Origin: Gemmatimonadota bacterium
GTDB taxonomy: Bacteria; Gemmatimonadota; Gemmatimonadetes; Longimicrobiales; Longimicrobiaceae
Reading direction: 5' to 3'
DNA length: 64,000 nt
NCBI GenBank assembly: GCA_028287185.1
Contig: JAQBQD010000214.1
Coordinates: forward strand, 62,001-126,000
Part shown: positions 36,780-44,790 of the stretch, piece after piece
Layout: each line of letters starts with the position of its first letter
How positions within the stretch are numbered: the stretch's first letter is position 1
Notes under the pieces: model-generated
What the model was told of the DNA's origin: nothing
Seen by the model: the letters and a program-made list of their open reading frames with translations, nothing else
The model's database searches: none
Made by a program: the position numbers and the translations under genes

Positions 36780-37367
36780 ATGGCACCGCACCGCGCCGTC
36801 CTTCACCCCCCGCTCGCCACCTCCGCCCTGACCGCGGAGACCGGCGCGGTGCTGGTGGCCATGATGAGCATCGTCACGGGCCTTCACGTCGTTGCGTTCG
36901 GCTTGCTGCTGATTACCATGACGGCGGACGTGGTGCTCGGGACGCGCCGGGCGCAGGCCAACGCGCGCGAGCGGTACCACGTCGACACGGCGGCCGAGGG
37001 GATGACGCGTAAGCTGCGCCGCTTGATGCTGGTGGTGGTCGGTTTCACGATGGACGGCATGGGCATCGTGATCAGCCACTTCCTGGCCCAGGTAACGGGC
37101 GCCGAGGAACTGCCCACCTGGGCCAGGCTCGCCGGCCTGGGCTGGGCGACGGCGATGGCGATCGCCTGGCTCTGGTACCTGGAGATCCTGTCCATCCGGG
37201 ACAACCTCCAGCGGACGGAGGGCGAGCGCATCCTGTTCCCGGGATTTTTGATGGCGTCACGGATGATGGACGCGATCGCATACCGAGAGCAGCATGGGGC
37301 CGAGCTGCCGGTGCGCCGGCATGGAGACGTGGCGGTTGCGGACGCCGTAGAGGAGTCGCCGCCCTGA
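36780..37367 (+). CDS. phage membrane protein, possible holin
   Basis: This 195-residue protein has about four hydrophobic helices: ALTAETGAVLVAMMSIVTGLH, FGLLLITMTADVVLG, LMLVVVGFTMDGMGIVISHFL and ATAMAIAWLWYLEIL. A short charged C-terminal tail follows. Its position after the tail genes suits a holin, but the sequence does not match a named holin family and no endolysin is next to it. Confidence 0.5.
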   Translation: MAPHRAVLHPPLATSALTAETGAVLVAMMSIVTGLHVVAFGLLLITMTADVVLGTRRAQANARERYHVDTAAEGMTRKLRRLMLVVVGFTMDGMGIVISHFLAQVTGAEELPTWARLAGLGWATAMAIAWLWYLEILSIRDNLQRTEGERILFPGFLMASRMMDAIAYREQHGAELPVRRHGDVAVADAVEESPP

Positions 37368-37397
37368 TATTCCTGCCGGAATATAGGGCGGCATCCG

Positions 37398-37751
37398 CTA
37401 TCGCCTTGCGGTGGATTGGATTTCGACGGGTGCCGGCCGCCGGACGTCTACGCCGGCTGCGCGCATCTGCGAGAGTACCGCGGGGGAGAGGCGGCCCCAT
37501 ACCGCCGCCTCGATCTCCGCAGCCGCGCCCTGCGCCGGCACGTGCTCGGCGCGCCAGGCGCTCGCCTCCCGCACCGCGCCGGCGAGGCTGTGCCGGAGCG
37601 GGCTCCAGTCGGATCGCACCTGCTTGCCGTCGACCTGCGCCACCGCGCGTACGCGCCAGCGCGGGTAGCCGTCCCCCCGCGCTTCCGCGAAGGCGCTGAT
37701 CCCCGGGACCAGCGCCTTGCTGCTCGCCCGCGGCTTTCGGTGGGCACTCAT
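37398..37751 (-). CDS. hypothetical phage protein, lysogen-side pair member
   Basis: This 117-residue protein has a basic N-terminus and a central WRVRAVAQVDGKQVRSDW. It is coupled to the upstream gene by a 4-nt overlap, so the two form a minus-strand operon. No family is recognised. Confidence 0.5.
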   Translation of the reverse strand: MSAHRKPRASSKALVPGISAFAEARGDGYPRWRVRAVAQVDGKQVRSDWSPLRHSLAGAVREASAWRAEHVPAQGAAAEIEAAVWGRLSPAVLSQMRAAGVDVRRPAPVEIQSTARR

Positions 37752-38503
37752 TCCTCGCCGGCGTGGGCGAGGTCGTCCCGCACGGGCGGCGCCGGCGGGG
37801 AGCCTTGGCCGGCCGCCTCGATCGCATGGCGGTGGGTGCGGATCAGGGCCCATGCCTGCTCGTCGCCCGCCTCCCACGCGCGGTCCGCGCTGCCGCTGAA
37901 CCGCCGGTAGGCCTCCATGGCTGCGGCCGGGACCGCGAGGGGTGCGGCTGCCGGAGCCTCCGTCACGACGGCCTCGGCGCCCGCCCACACGGGCGGAACC
38001 TCGGGTGCATGCGGGACCGCGTAGTACGTGGGCTGCATTGCGCCCTCGGTCTCGGGAGTCCACACCGGCACCGAGCCCGCGGGGAGCTCGATCTCCTCGC
38101 CGTCGCCCTCAATGCGCACCAGGGTGATCCATCCGTCCGCCTTTGACCCGGTCATCACCGCGAGGACGTGCCCGGCGGGCACGAGGGCGCGGGCGGCGTC
38201 CATGCGAGCGAGGCGCGAGGCGACGAACTGGGCATCCTTGGCGCGGCGGATCCCACTGAGACGGGCCGAGAACGCTGCCTCGGATGCGCGGATCGTCTCC
38301 ACGTCCGCCGCGCCGAAGCCGATCGTCTGACCCTCCCAACTCGAGCCCGTGGCCAGCACGAAATGCGTAAGCCCGTGGTGCTGATGCTGCGGCGCGAGGG
38401 GGCGCAGATCAGCAACGAACGCGGCGTGCGTCCCGTCCACAAACAGCGTCATCCCGTTGGTCGTGATCTCCTCCCCCGACTGCATCGTCTTGACCCTGAT
38501 CAT
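37748..38503 (-). CDS. hypothetical phage protein, first gene of operator-controlled pair
   Basis: This 251-residue protein starts at an ATG behind GGAGG. The N-half (ITTNGMTLFVDGTHAAFVADLRPLAP, THFVLATGSSWEGQT) is beta-rich and the middle is helical (ARLSGIRRAKDAQFVASRLARM). The C-third is Pro/Ala-rich followed by a helical stretch. No family is recognised. It is transcribed against the virion genes from a promoter that carries a palindromic operator, as lysogeny-associated genes are. Confidence 0.55.
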   Translation of the reverse strand: MIRVKTMQSGEEITTNGMTLFVDGTHAAFVADLRPLAPQHQHHGLTHFVLATGSSWEGQTIGFGAADVETIRASEAAFSARLSGIRRAKDAQFVASRLARMDAARALVPAGHVLAVMTGSKADGWITLVRIEGDGEEIELPAGSVPVWTPETEGAMQPTYYAVPHAPEVPPVWAGAEAVVTEAPAAAPLAVPAAAMEAYRRFSGSADRAWEAGDEQAWALIRTHRHAIEAAGQGSPPAPPVRDDLAHAGEE

Positions 38504-38849
38504 GATCCGCGTCCTCCGTAGAGTGTGCCTGTCGCCCCTCACACCCTACAATCTAATCCACGTGGATTGAAAGTCAAGGGTCCGGTTCGAACCCCGGATA
38601 TTCCGGGCGGAATGGCCCCTCCGCATGCGATTATCGACCCCTGCTATGTGCCTGTACCCACGTATGACCCGGTATCATGGGACAGACACGCACTGCGGGC
38701 CGGAAACCGAAGATGCACCGGCGCTGGCCCGCCCGAATCCCCCGTCCTATCGTGGGGCCCTCGCCCCCACATGCAGGCATGGCGCAGGCGCGCCACCCCG
38801 CCCCGCGGCACCCGGCCGCGCGGAATCCCCACTCGTTGTGGAGTCGACC
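38504..38849. other. intergenic region between divergent phage genes
   Basis: It holds the operator-bearing minus promoter (38550-38577), one dispersed palindrome (38600-38613) and the 5' region of the lipoprotein gene. Beyond these, I see no gene. Confidence 0.5.
38550..38577 (-). promoter_or_regulatory. minus-strand promoter with palindromic operator
   Basis: On the minus strand TTGACT (38572-38577) and TAGATT (38550-38555) are 16 bp apart. The spacer holds the perfect 14-bp palindrome AATCCACGTGGATT (38555-38568), so a dimeric regulator bound there would block polymerase. Confidence 0.65.
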
Positions 38850-39128
38850 ATGCGTAACCTACTCTCGATCGCCGCGGCGGCGGCGCTGCTCTCCCTCGCT
38901 GGCTGCGCGGGCGATCAGCCTGTCGCCCCTCACCAGGCAGCCCCGGCCGCCCCCGCGCGGGTCGCGCCGCACACCCCGTATCCCAACCTGACCCGCCCGA
39001 TACCCAGCGGGACGACGCTGGAGGCACCATCCTGCGAGGTCCTGCAGTACCACGAGGACGGCACCTGCAGCTGCGCGAGCGACCCGCGCATCCGCTGTGA
39101 CGGGGGCTGGGTCGGCGGCGGAAGCTGA
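38850..39128 (+). CDS. small prophage lipoprotein
   Basis: This 92-residue protein has the signal MRNLLSIAAAAALLSLAGC with lipobox LAGC, a Pro/Ala-rich middle and three Cys at the end (SCEVLQYHEDGTCSCASD, IRCDGG). It is the second lipoprotein of the prophage. It stands alone between regulatory genes, so a lysogen-expressed surface protein is likely. TGGAG precedes the ATG. Confidence 0.6.
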   Translation: MRNLLSIAAAAALLSLAGCAGDQPVAPHQAAPAAPARVAPHTPYPNLTRPIPSGTTLEAPSCEVLQYHEDGTCSCASDPRIRCDGGWVGGGS

Positions 39129-39130
39129 CG

Positions 39131-40498
39131 CTACGCGGCCTGCGCAACGCGGGCCCGCAGTACGCGGACCACGTTGGTTGCAAGGGCGGCATGTGCTTCC
39201 GCCCGCGCCCGCGCCACCCGGCGCCGCGATAGCGGCCCGCCGCGTCCGCCGTCTAGCATGTGCTGGAGGGCGGACGCCTCCGCGGTTACGACGCGGGCAT
39301 TGCAGATGACGGCATCGGCCATCGCGCGCACCACCATCTCCACCGCTACATCCCCCTCCCCCAGCAGCGCAGCCCCCCATCCAACCGCGAGCTGCGCCGT
39401 CGCACTCTGAGGCGAGTGTAGCCCCTCGCACAGATGCCTCACCTCGCCTGACGCGCGCGCGAACAGCGCAACGTGGCGTATCCCACCCGCCGCATAGGCC
39501 ACGTTGCCCCAGGCAACCACGCACTCGCGGTGGTCGGGCACGTGGTGCAGCATCTCCAGCAGGATCGGCAGCGCGGCCTCGTGGTCGCCCAGCTGCACCC
39601 AATGGCGTGCGACGTCCAGCGCTAAGCGCCCGAGGCCGGCGGGATCGGTGGGGAACAGGTCCACCGCCTCCGCGATGAGCGCAGACGCACGGGCGTCCTG
39701 GCCCATGTCTGAGGCAATGAGGACCAGGTGGTGCACCGCTTCGCCCGCGAGGTCGACCAGCCCATGGGTGGTCGCCAGCGTACGCGCGTACCCGAGATGC
39801 CTGCGCGCGGTGCGGAAGTCGGCCAACTCATGCGCAATCTTCGCGCGGCCGATCCACGAGCGCACCAAGATCTCCCAGTCGCCCGCCCGCTGTGCAATCG
39901 TACATGCCATCTGGTACCCGTCGGCGGCGTCGGCGAGGTCTCCGTCCAGGCGGCGCAGGCGCGCCTCAGACCACGCGTCGCGGGCGGCAGAGCTGGGGAC
40001 GGTCGCTGCGACCGGAGAGACGGCCGACCCCGGGAAGGTCACCCGTTTGGATACGGCGGCGAGTCCGGGAAGGATCGTATCGCCCCACGCGGGATACAGA
40101 GCGGCGATCTCCTCGAGTACTCCGCGCTCCCAGGATGACGGGCGCGCCAAGCACTCTCGCACGCTCAGGACGCCCCTGAGCGCGAAGATCACCGCGGCGT
40201 CCTCTCCGTCTTCCGCTACACCGCCAAAGTGGCGCCCATGCTCGTACAGCTCCACGAAGCGCCGCATGCTGGGGCTCAAGCCATCGCGCAGCACGAGCTC
40301 GCGGACGCCGCGCACCTCCGGCGTGATCATGCTCACGTACTCCATCCCGCCGACCACCCGAGGCCGGATACCGGTGGCACGCCGGAGCAGGTGGATGTCG
40401 TCGTGGAGCGGATCGCGGCCGTATGCCTGGGCGCCGGCAGCGACCGCTCTTGCGATCAGCCGATTCGCGGCACGGATCAGTTGGGCGGTAGGACTCAC
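39131..40498 (-). CDS. degenerate ImmA/IrrE-like protein with TPR repeats
   Basis: This 455-residue protein overlaps the repressor stop by 4 nt (GTGA). The N-terminal 120 residues follow the ImmA/IrrE (M78) layout: GIRPRVV, then LSPSMRRFVELYEHGRHFGG, then EDAAVIFALRGVLS (family E-x-A-x-x-FA). The catalytic HExxH should read as in RRFTLAHELGH but is Y85-E-H-G-R89, so the zinc site is lost. From residue about 200, tandem helical hairpins of TPR type follow. It may act as a non-catalytic antirepressor. Confidence 0.6.
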   Translation of the reverse strand: MSPTAQLIRAANRLIARAVAAGAQAYGRDPLHDDIHLLRRATGIRPRVVGGMEYVSMITPEVRGVRELVLRDGLSPSMRRFVELYEHGRHFGGVAEDGEDAAVIFALRGVLSVRECLARPSSWERGVLEEIAALYPAWGDTILPGLAAVSKRVTFPGSAVSPVAATVPSSAARDAWSEARLRRLDGDLADAADGYQMACTIAQRAGDWEILVRSWIGRAKIAHELADFRTARRHLGYARTLATTHGLVDLAGEAVHHLVLIASDMGQDARASALIAEAVDLFPTDPAGLGRLALDVARHWVQLGDHEAALPILLEMLHHVPDHRECVVAWGNVAYAAGGIRHVALFARASGEVRHLCEGLHSPQSATAQLAVGWGAALLGEGDVAVEMVVRAMADAVICNARVVTAEASALQHMLDGGRGGPLSRRRVARARAEAHAALATNVVRVLRARVAQAA

Positions 40499-40959
40499 TC
40501 TGTGGGCTCCAGGCATAGGTCTCGGATCGGATCGAGCTCTTTGAGGTCCTGGACGCGGGCCCCGAGGTCGAAGCACTTATCGTAAATCCACCGCCACATG
40601 TCGTTCGGGTGCGCTTCGCGGCCGAAGCTGCGGAAGGCGCCTGGACGGGTCGCCGCTTCCAGTACCTCGCGTACGATGGGCGACCGAATGGTATCTATAC
40701 CTACGGGGAGCCGTAACGCGCTAGTGCCTTGTGCACTATCCTTGCCGTCGCCCTCCTCCAAGACCAAGAAGTCCACACCCAGCACACGGCTAAGCTTCCG
40801 CAGATTCGGGAGGGTTGGACGCACGCCACCACGCTCCCACTTGCTGATGTGCTGGTAGGTGCTCAGGTCTAGCCGCTCAGCCAGTTGAGCTTGCGTCAGC
40901 CTTGACGCCTTACGCGCCTCCTTGATCAGCTTGCCCAGCTCCACTCCCGAAAGCGCCAT
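40495..40959 (-). CDS. XRE-family phage repressor
   Basis: This 154-residue protein has an N-terminal helix-turn-helix at about residues 8-62 (LIKEARKASRLTQAQLAERL, TYQHISKWERG, LPNLRKLSRVLGVD). The C-terminal part has no LexA/CI-type Ser-Lys protease signature, so inactivation must come from another route, perhaps the overlapping ImmA-like protein. It is divergent from a strong promoter carrying paired operators. Confidence 0.85.
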   Translation of the reverse strand: MALSGVELGKLIKEARKASRLTQAQLAERLDLSTYQHISKWERGGVRPTLPNLRKLSRVLGVDFLVLEEGDGKDSAQGTSALRLPVGIDTIRSPIVREVLEAATRPGAFRSFGREAHPNDMWRWIYDKCFDLGARVQDLKELDPIRDLCLEPTE

Positions 40960-40974
40960 TGTCCTGTCCGGTGA

Positions 40975-41018
40975 CTAACAACGCGATGCTTGACATCTAA
41001 CAACGCATTGTGTATGAT
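40975..41018 (+). promoter_or_regulatory. lysogeny-switch operators and strong rightward promoter
   Basis: TTGACA (40990-40995), a 17-bp spacer and TATGAT (41013-41018) form a near-consensus promoter. Two direct copies CTAACAACGCRWTG begin at 40975 and 40997, 22 bp apart. The second lies wholly in the spacer, and its ACAA-cgca-TTGT core is palindromic. Confidence 0.75.
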
Positions 41019-41043
41019 AGGAAGGTACACGTCGGGACGCAAG

Positions 41044-41268
41044 ATGAATCGTCATGACCCACACCGCAAGCAACGCATGGACGAGAACGAGATGACGAGT
41101 GAGGAGGCAGCCGCGGAGCTGGGGATCACCGTGCACTCCTTCCACAACCTGCGCTCATGCGGACGGGCGATCCGACCGGTCCGCCGGCGCGGACGGCGGG
41201 TGCTCTTCGACCGCGCCGATGTCCTGGACCTCAAGCGGCGCCGCGAGATGATCCCCGTGACGCGCTGA
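41044..41268 (+). CDS. MerR/excisionase-type helix-turn-helix protein
   Basis: This 74-residue DNA-binding protein has the fold EAAAELGITVHSFHNLRSCGRAI followed by a wing VRRRGRRVLFDRADVLDL. It is the first gene of the rightward early transcript and could be a Cro-like switch or directionality factor. Upstream in-frame starts at 40990 and 41014 are ruled out because they lie in the promoter. Confidence 0.65.
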   Translation: MNRHDPHRKQRMDENEMTSEEAAAELGITVHSFHNLRSCGRAIRPVRRRGRRVLFDRADVLDLKRRREMIPVTR

Positions 41269-41280
41269 TAGACGCACGCC

Positions 41281-41310
41281 GCCCCCGAACCGTTGCGAGC
41301 GGCCGGGGGC
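41281..41310 (+). terminator. hairpin after the HTH gene
   Basis: GCCCCCG pairs with CGGGGGC (41304-41310) around a 16-nt loop, 12 nt past the stop codon. It could be partial termination between early genes. Confidence 0.4.
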
Positions 41311-41384
41311 GGATGGGCCGGGCGAGGAGCCCGACCGGAGGCAAAGCGCCTCCAATGTAGCACAACCCCAGCAGGAGGCAAAGC

Positions 41385-41981
41385 ATGTCGGACACCACCG
41401 CAGCCCCCACCCCCCGCAGGTACCCGGTGTTCGTTGTCTCGACCCCGGAGACGGAGTCCCAGGAGACGTCCATCGTCGGCCTCTCCGTGCCGGTCGCCGA
41501 GGGCGGCACCGCGCTGCGCTACCTGAGCGCGGAGGTGGTCGCCACGATGCTCGCGGCCGCCGACGCCCGCACGCGGATGCCCGCGCCCTACGCGCTCCCC
41601 TCCCCCGTGGAGCGGTACGAGACGATGCTGGACATCGCCTTCCCGGCGCTGCGCCGCTACCCCCTCCCCGCGGACAAGATCATCGGCTGGATCGACGACC
41701 TGGACGAGGCGCACGTCCTCCTCCTGCGCGCCGCCACGGACCTGGAGGCCTACCGCTCGGATGCCCGGCACCGGGCCGAGCTGGCGCTGACGGGCGTGGT
41801 GAGCGAGGGCCCGGACGGGGTGCGCGGGAAGCCACGCACGCAGCGGGAGGCCGAGATCCTGAGCAAGGGCGATCCCGACAACCTCGCCATGACGTACGAG
41901 GTGTCGCGCCTGCGCGCCCTCGCCGAGCTGGCCCGCCGCCGCGCGGACAACTTCCGCCTCCGCGCGGGAGTGGGGACGTGA
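41385..41981 (+). CDS. hypothetical early phage protein
   Basis: This 198-residue protein begins behind a perfect AGGAGG site. It has a beta-rich beginning (YPVFVVSTPETESQETSIVGLSV) and a helical end (RTQREAEILSKGDPDNLAMTYEVSRLRALAELA). It heads the recombination gene cluster. No family is recognised. Confidence 0.6.
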   Translation: MSDTTAAPTPRRYPVFVVSTPETESQETSIVGLSVPVAEGGTALRYLSAEVVATMLAAADARTRMPAPYALPSPVERYETMLDIAFPALRRYPLPADKIIGWIDDLDEAHVLLLRAATDLEAYRSDARHRAELALTGVVSEGPDGVRGKPRTQREAEILSKGDPDNLAMTYEVSRLRALAELARRRADNFRLRAGVGT

Positions 41982-42235
41982 GCGCCGCCGCCGCGCGCGC
42001 CCTGACGGGGGGCGAGTACGCCGAGCTGGTGCGCCGCCGCGACGCGGCGCGCACGTCCGCGGCGCACGCTCGTGATCCGCTGCAGGCCGTGGAGGGGCGC
42101 GTTCGCGCCGAGGTGCTGTCCGAGGTGCTGGTGCTGGTCTGCGCCCACGCCAACAAGACGCCGGTCGCCGGCGGACGCGACGAGGCCACCCCCACGCTGT
42201 ACCGCTGCGCCGACTGCGGCAGGATGGACGTATGA
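41978..42235 (+). CDS. small zinc-finger-like phage protein
   Basis: This 85-residue protein with a GTG start overlaps the previous gene by 4 nt. The C-terminal part has CAHAN and a CADCG pair (YRCADCGRMDV). Role unknown. Confidence 0.55.
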   Translation: MSAAAARALTGGEYAELVRRRDAARTSAAHARDPLQAVEGRVRAEVLSEVLVLVCAHANKTPVAGGRDEATPTLYRCADCGRMDV

Positions 42236-43020
42236 GCGGCATCAACTGGCAGGCGGTCGCCGCCCTGTTCCCGCCGGCGGACCTGGAGTGGCGGCTCCAG
42301 CAGTCGGGTGAGAAGAACGGACGGGTGTGGGCCATGGCCGTCCCGTACATCACGGCCCGGGCGATCATGCAGCGGCTGGACGACGTGGTCGGACCGGGCG
42401 CGTGGAAGAACAAGTTCCAGCCCGGCCCCGGGGGCGGCGTCGTCTGCGGCATCTCGGTGCGGGTCGGCGACGAGTGGGTGACGAAGTGGGACGGCGCCGA
42501 GAACACGGACTTCGAGGGCGTGAAGGGCGGGCTGTCCGGGGCGATGAAACGCGCGGCCGTGCAGTGGGGCATCGGGCGCTACCTGTACGGGCTGGAGGAT
42601 GCGTTCGCGCGCGTCCACGAGGAGGGGCGCCTTCGCGGGAAGACCAAGGAGGGGAAGGCCTTCAAGTGGGACCCGCCCGTGCTGCCCGCGTGGGCCGTGC
42701 CGGCGGCGACCCCTGCCCCCGCTCCGGCGCCGCGCGCGGCCGCTCGCCGGGAGCCGGCATCCGATTGGTCCAAGGCGCCCGAGCCGCACCACCCGCAGCT
42801 GTTGGGCTTCATCGCGGCGCACGCCGCGGACGTCCCGGACAACTTCAACTTCCGCCTCGGGACCCAGGCGTACAAGCTCGGCGCCTACATCGCGGACCCG
42901 GCGCACGCCGGCAACATCGAGGCCTCGGCCTCGCTGGCCCGGCACGTCGCGCTCGCGACCGAGAAGGCGTGCGGGGTCAGCTTCGACCCTACCGGCTCCT
43001 ATCCGCTGGGTGACTCGTGA
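42232..43020 (+). CDS. Rad52/22-like single-strand annealing protein
   Basis: This 262-residue recombinase has residues about 1-145 of Rad52 type: WRLQQSGEKNGRVWAMAVPYI, MQRLDDVVGPGAWKNKF and the diagnostic EGVKGGLSGAMKRAAVQWGIGRYLY. A Pro/Ala linker and helical C-domain follow. It anneals single strands in phage recombination. Confidence 0.85.
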   Translation: MSGINWQAVAALFPPADLEWRLQQSGEKNGRVWAMAVPYITARAIMQRLDDVVGPGAWKNKFQPGPGGGVVCGISVRVGDEWVTKWDGAENTDFEGVKGGLSGAMKRAAVQWGIGRYLYGLEDAFARVHEEGRLRGKTKEGKAFKWDPPVLPAWAVPAATPAPAPAPRAAARREPASDWSKAPEPHHPQLLGFIAAHAADVPDNFNFRLGTQAYKLGAYIADPAHAGNIEASASLARHVALATEKACGVSFDPTGSYPLGDS

Positions 43021-43343
43021 GCGCCGCCACCCTGGTGCCCGGCGTCGTGGTCGCCCCCGCGCAGGTGCGCACCGGCGGGAACCGGGTAAGCCCCATGGCC
43101 CGCGTCGCGGAGATGGACGGCGGCGCGGCGCTCGCCCGCTACGGCCGCGCCGGCATCCTCAACGACGCGCTCGGCTCCGTCCTCTCCACCACCTACGGCA
43201 TCACCTCGCTGGGCGCCGCGGTGCACGTCCGCGCGGCGCTTCGGCTGCCCTTCCCCGCGCTCACCTCCGGCGGCCGCCCTGTCCCCGCGGCCGAGCTGGA
43301 CGGGTGGGCGGACCCGTGGCCCCTCGCTCCCGGAGGTGTCTGA
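43017..43343 (+). CDS. hypothetical phage protein
   Basis: This 108-residue protein with a GTG start overlaps the annealase by 4 nt. It has a helical centre (LARYGRAGILNDALGSVLSTTYG) and a Pro-rich end. No family is recognised. Confidence 0.55.
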   Translation: MSAATLVPGVVVAPAQVRTGGNRVSPMARVAEMDGGAALARYGRAGILNDALGSVLSTTYGITSLGAAVHVRAALRLPFPALTSGGRPVPAAELDGWADPWPLAPGGV

Positions 43344-43597
43344 TGCACAACCAGCCCAAGGCGCACAAGTGCTGGGCGACCACGTGCGCCAACCTCACGG
43401 CCGGTCGCTTCTGCGCGAGGTGCCGCCCCGCCGTCCCGGCGTACGACGACGCGGAGATGGACCGGGCGTACAACCCGCGCGGCCAGCACGGGCGCGGCTG
43501 GGCGCCGGCGAAGAAGCGCGCGATCGCGGCCGTCGACCGCTGGCGCGCCGTGCACGTGGATCCCCACACGCACCCCGCGGGGCACGCATGCGCCTGA
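43343..43597 (+). CDS. small zinc-binding phage protein
   Basis: This 84-residue protein has CWATTCANLT and FCARCRP (four Cys in a zinc-ribbon arrangement) and a basic WAPAKKRAIAAVDRW helix. It overlaps both neighbours. Confidence 0.55.
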   Translation: MHNQPKAHKCWATTCANLTAGRFCARCRPAVPAYDDAEMDRAYNPRGQHGRGWAPAKKRAIAAVDRWRAVHVDPHTHPAGHACA

Positions 43598-44154
43598 TCA
43601 CCGTCGACGTCGGGCTGCAGGTGACCGCGGCCGCGGCGTGGGACCTGTCCCGGTGTGGCCCGCCTCTCTCCCTGGCCTACGACCCGTCCGGGTGGGTACG
43701 CGTCGCCAAGGGCTTCCTCAGTGCCGCCTCCGCGCGCGGCACCGGCTCCGACCTGACCGCCCGGTGCGTGCGCCTCTCCACGTGGTTCGCCGACCAGCTC
43801 GCCACAGACCGCTACGACCTGGTGGTGTTGGAGGTGCCCCACAAGGCGGGGTCCTACGACCGCCAGCGCCAGCGGCAGCGGGGGAAGGGTTCGATCAACG
43901 CAGCGGCCGAGGCCAAGCACAACCAGGCGCTCGGCGCGCTCCGCATCGCAGCCGGCCAGGCGGGCGTCCGCGTGGTCGACCAGCGCGCCGCCTACGGGAT
44001 CTTCGACAAGGCCCAGCGCCACGTCTACATGGAGCGCGCCTTCGGCAAGGCCGGGCAGGCCGTCCCCCCCAAGACCAACGCGCACGAGCGCGATGCCATG
44101 TTCTTGGGCCTCTACTTCGTGGCCCGCAACCCGGAGCTGATCACATGTCCATGA
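43588..44154 (+). CDS. RuvC-like crossover junction endonuclease
   Basis: This 188-residue nuclease has RNase H-like acidic residues at the expected places: TVDVGLQVTA near the start, LVVLEVPHKAG at about 85, and THERDAMFLGLYF-type aspartate near the end (HERDAMFLG). It probably resolves branched phage DNA and pairs functionally with the annealase. Confidence 0.7.
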   Translation: MRLITVDVGLQVTAAAAWDLSRCGPPLSLAYDPSGWVRVAKGFLSAASARGTGSDLTARCVRLSTWFADQLATDRYDLVVLEVPHKAGSYDRQRQRQRGKGSINAAAEAKHNQALGALRIAAGQAGVRVVDQRAAYGIFDKAQRHVYMERAFGKAGQAVPPKTNAHERDAMFLGLYFVARNPELITCP

Positions 44155-44618
44155 TGGGATCGGGCGAGGGGCCGGGCGCCTACCCGGCCACGTCCACCGC
44201 CGAGGAACGGGCCGCGTGGCAGGACCGGGTCTGGCGCGAGGAGAAGGCGCGGGCCGTGGTGCGCGCGCTGGGCGTCGGCTTCACGCGCGCGGAGGCGCTG
44301 CCGCTCGTGGCCGCCCTGGTCAAGGTGCCCTCCGACGTGCTGGACCAGGCCGTCCGCATCCTGGACCGCGCGTGTGAGATGTACGCCGACGAGGGGGCGC
44401 GGCACGTCGACGTGCCGCTGGAGGCCCTGACATCCCTGGCCTACCTGCCGCCGAAATCCGCGCGGACGCGAGGCGTCAACGCCGGCCGCCCGCTCGCCAC
44501 CATCCTGCATGACCTGACGCCGCAATCTGCGCGGAAGCGAGGGATCAACGTGGGGATCGCCGCCGACAAGCAGGCGCGCCCGAAGAAGACGGCGGGGCGC
44601 GCCGCCTCCCGCTCGTGA
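44145..44618 (+). CDS. hypothetical phage protein
   Basis: This 157-residue protein is helical over residues 20-95 (EEKARAVVRALGVGFTRAEALPL, VPSDVLDQAVRILDRACEMY) with a basic tail. The 9-residue pattern SARKRGINV-like recurs at about residues 104 and 132. Function unknown. Confidence 0.5.
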   Translation: MSMMGSGEGPGAYPATSTAEERAAWQDRVWREEKARAVVRALGVGFTRAEALPLVAALVKVPSDVLDQAVRILDRACEMYADEGARHVDVPLEALTSLAYLPPKSARTRGVNAGRPLATILHDLTPQSARKRGINVGIAADKQARPKKTAGRAASRS

Positions 44619-44770
44619 GCCGCGCACTGGATTGGATCGGATCGGTGGTGAGCTGGGCGATCCGGCTGGGGCAGACGATCCGGATGCGGGTGCGCGCCGC
44701 GTGGACCGAGCGCCGGCGGCAGCAAATGAACAAGGGCATGGTGGACCGCGCACGCCGCGCGGGCCTCTGA
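44615..44770 (+). CDS. tiny basic phage protein
   Basis: This 51-residue frame starts in a GTGA overlap. It has an amphipathic WIGSVVSWAIRLGQTIRMRVR helix and a basic end. The chained overlap supports it. Confidence 0.4.
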   Translation: MSRALDWIGSVVSWAIRLGQTIRMRVRAAWTERRRQQMNKGMVDRARRAGL

Positions 44771-44790
44771 ACATTCCGACGGGAATACCG

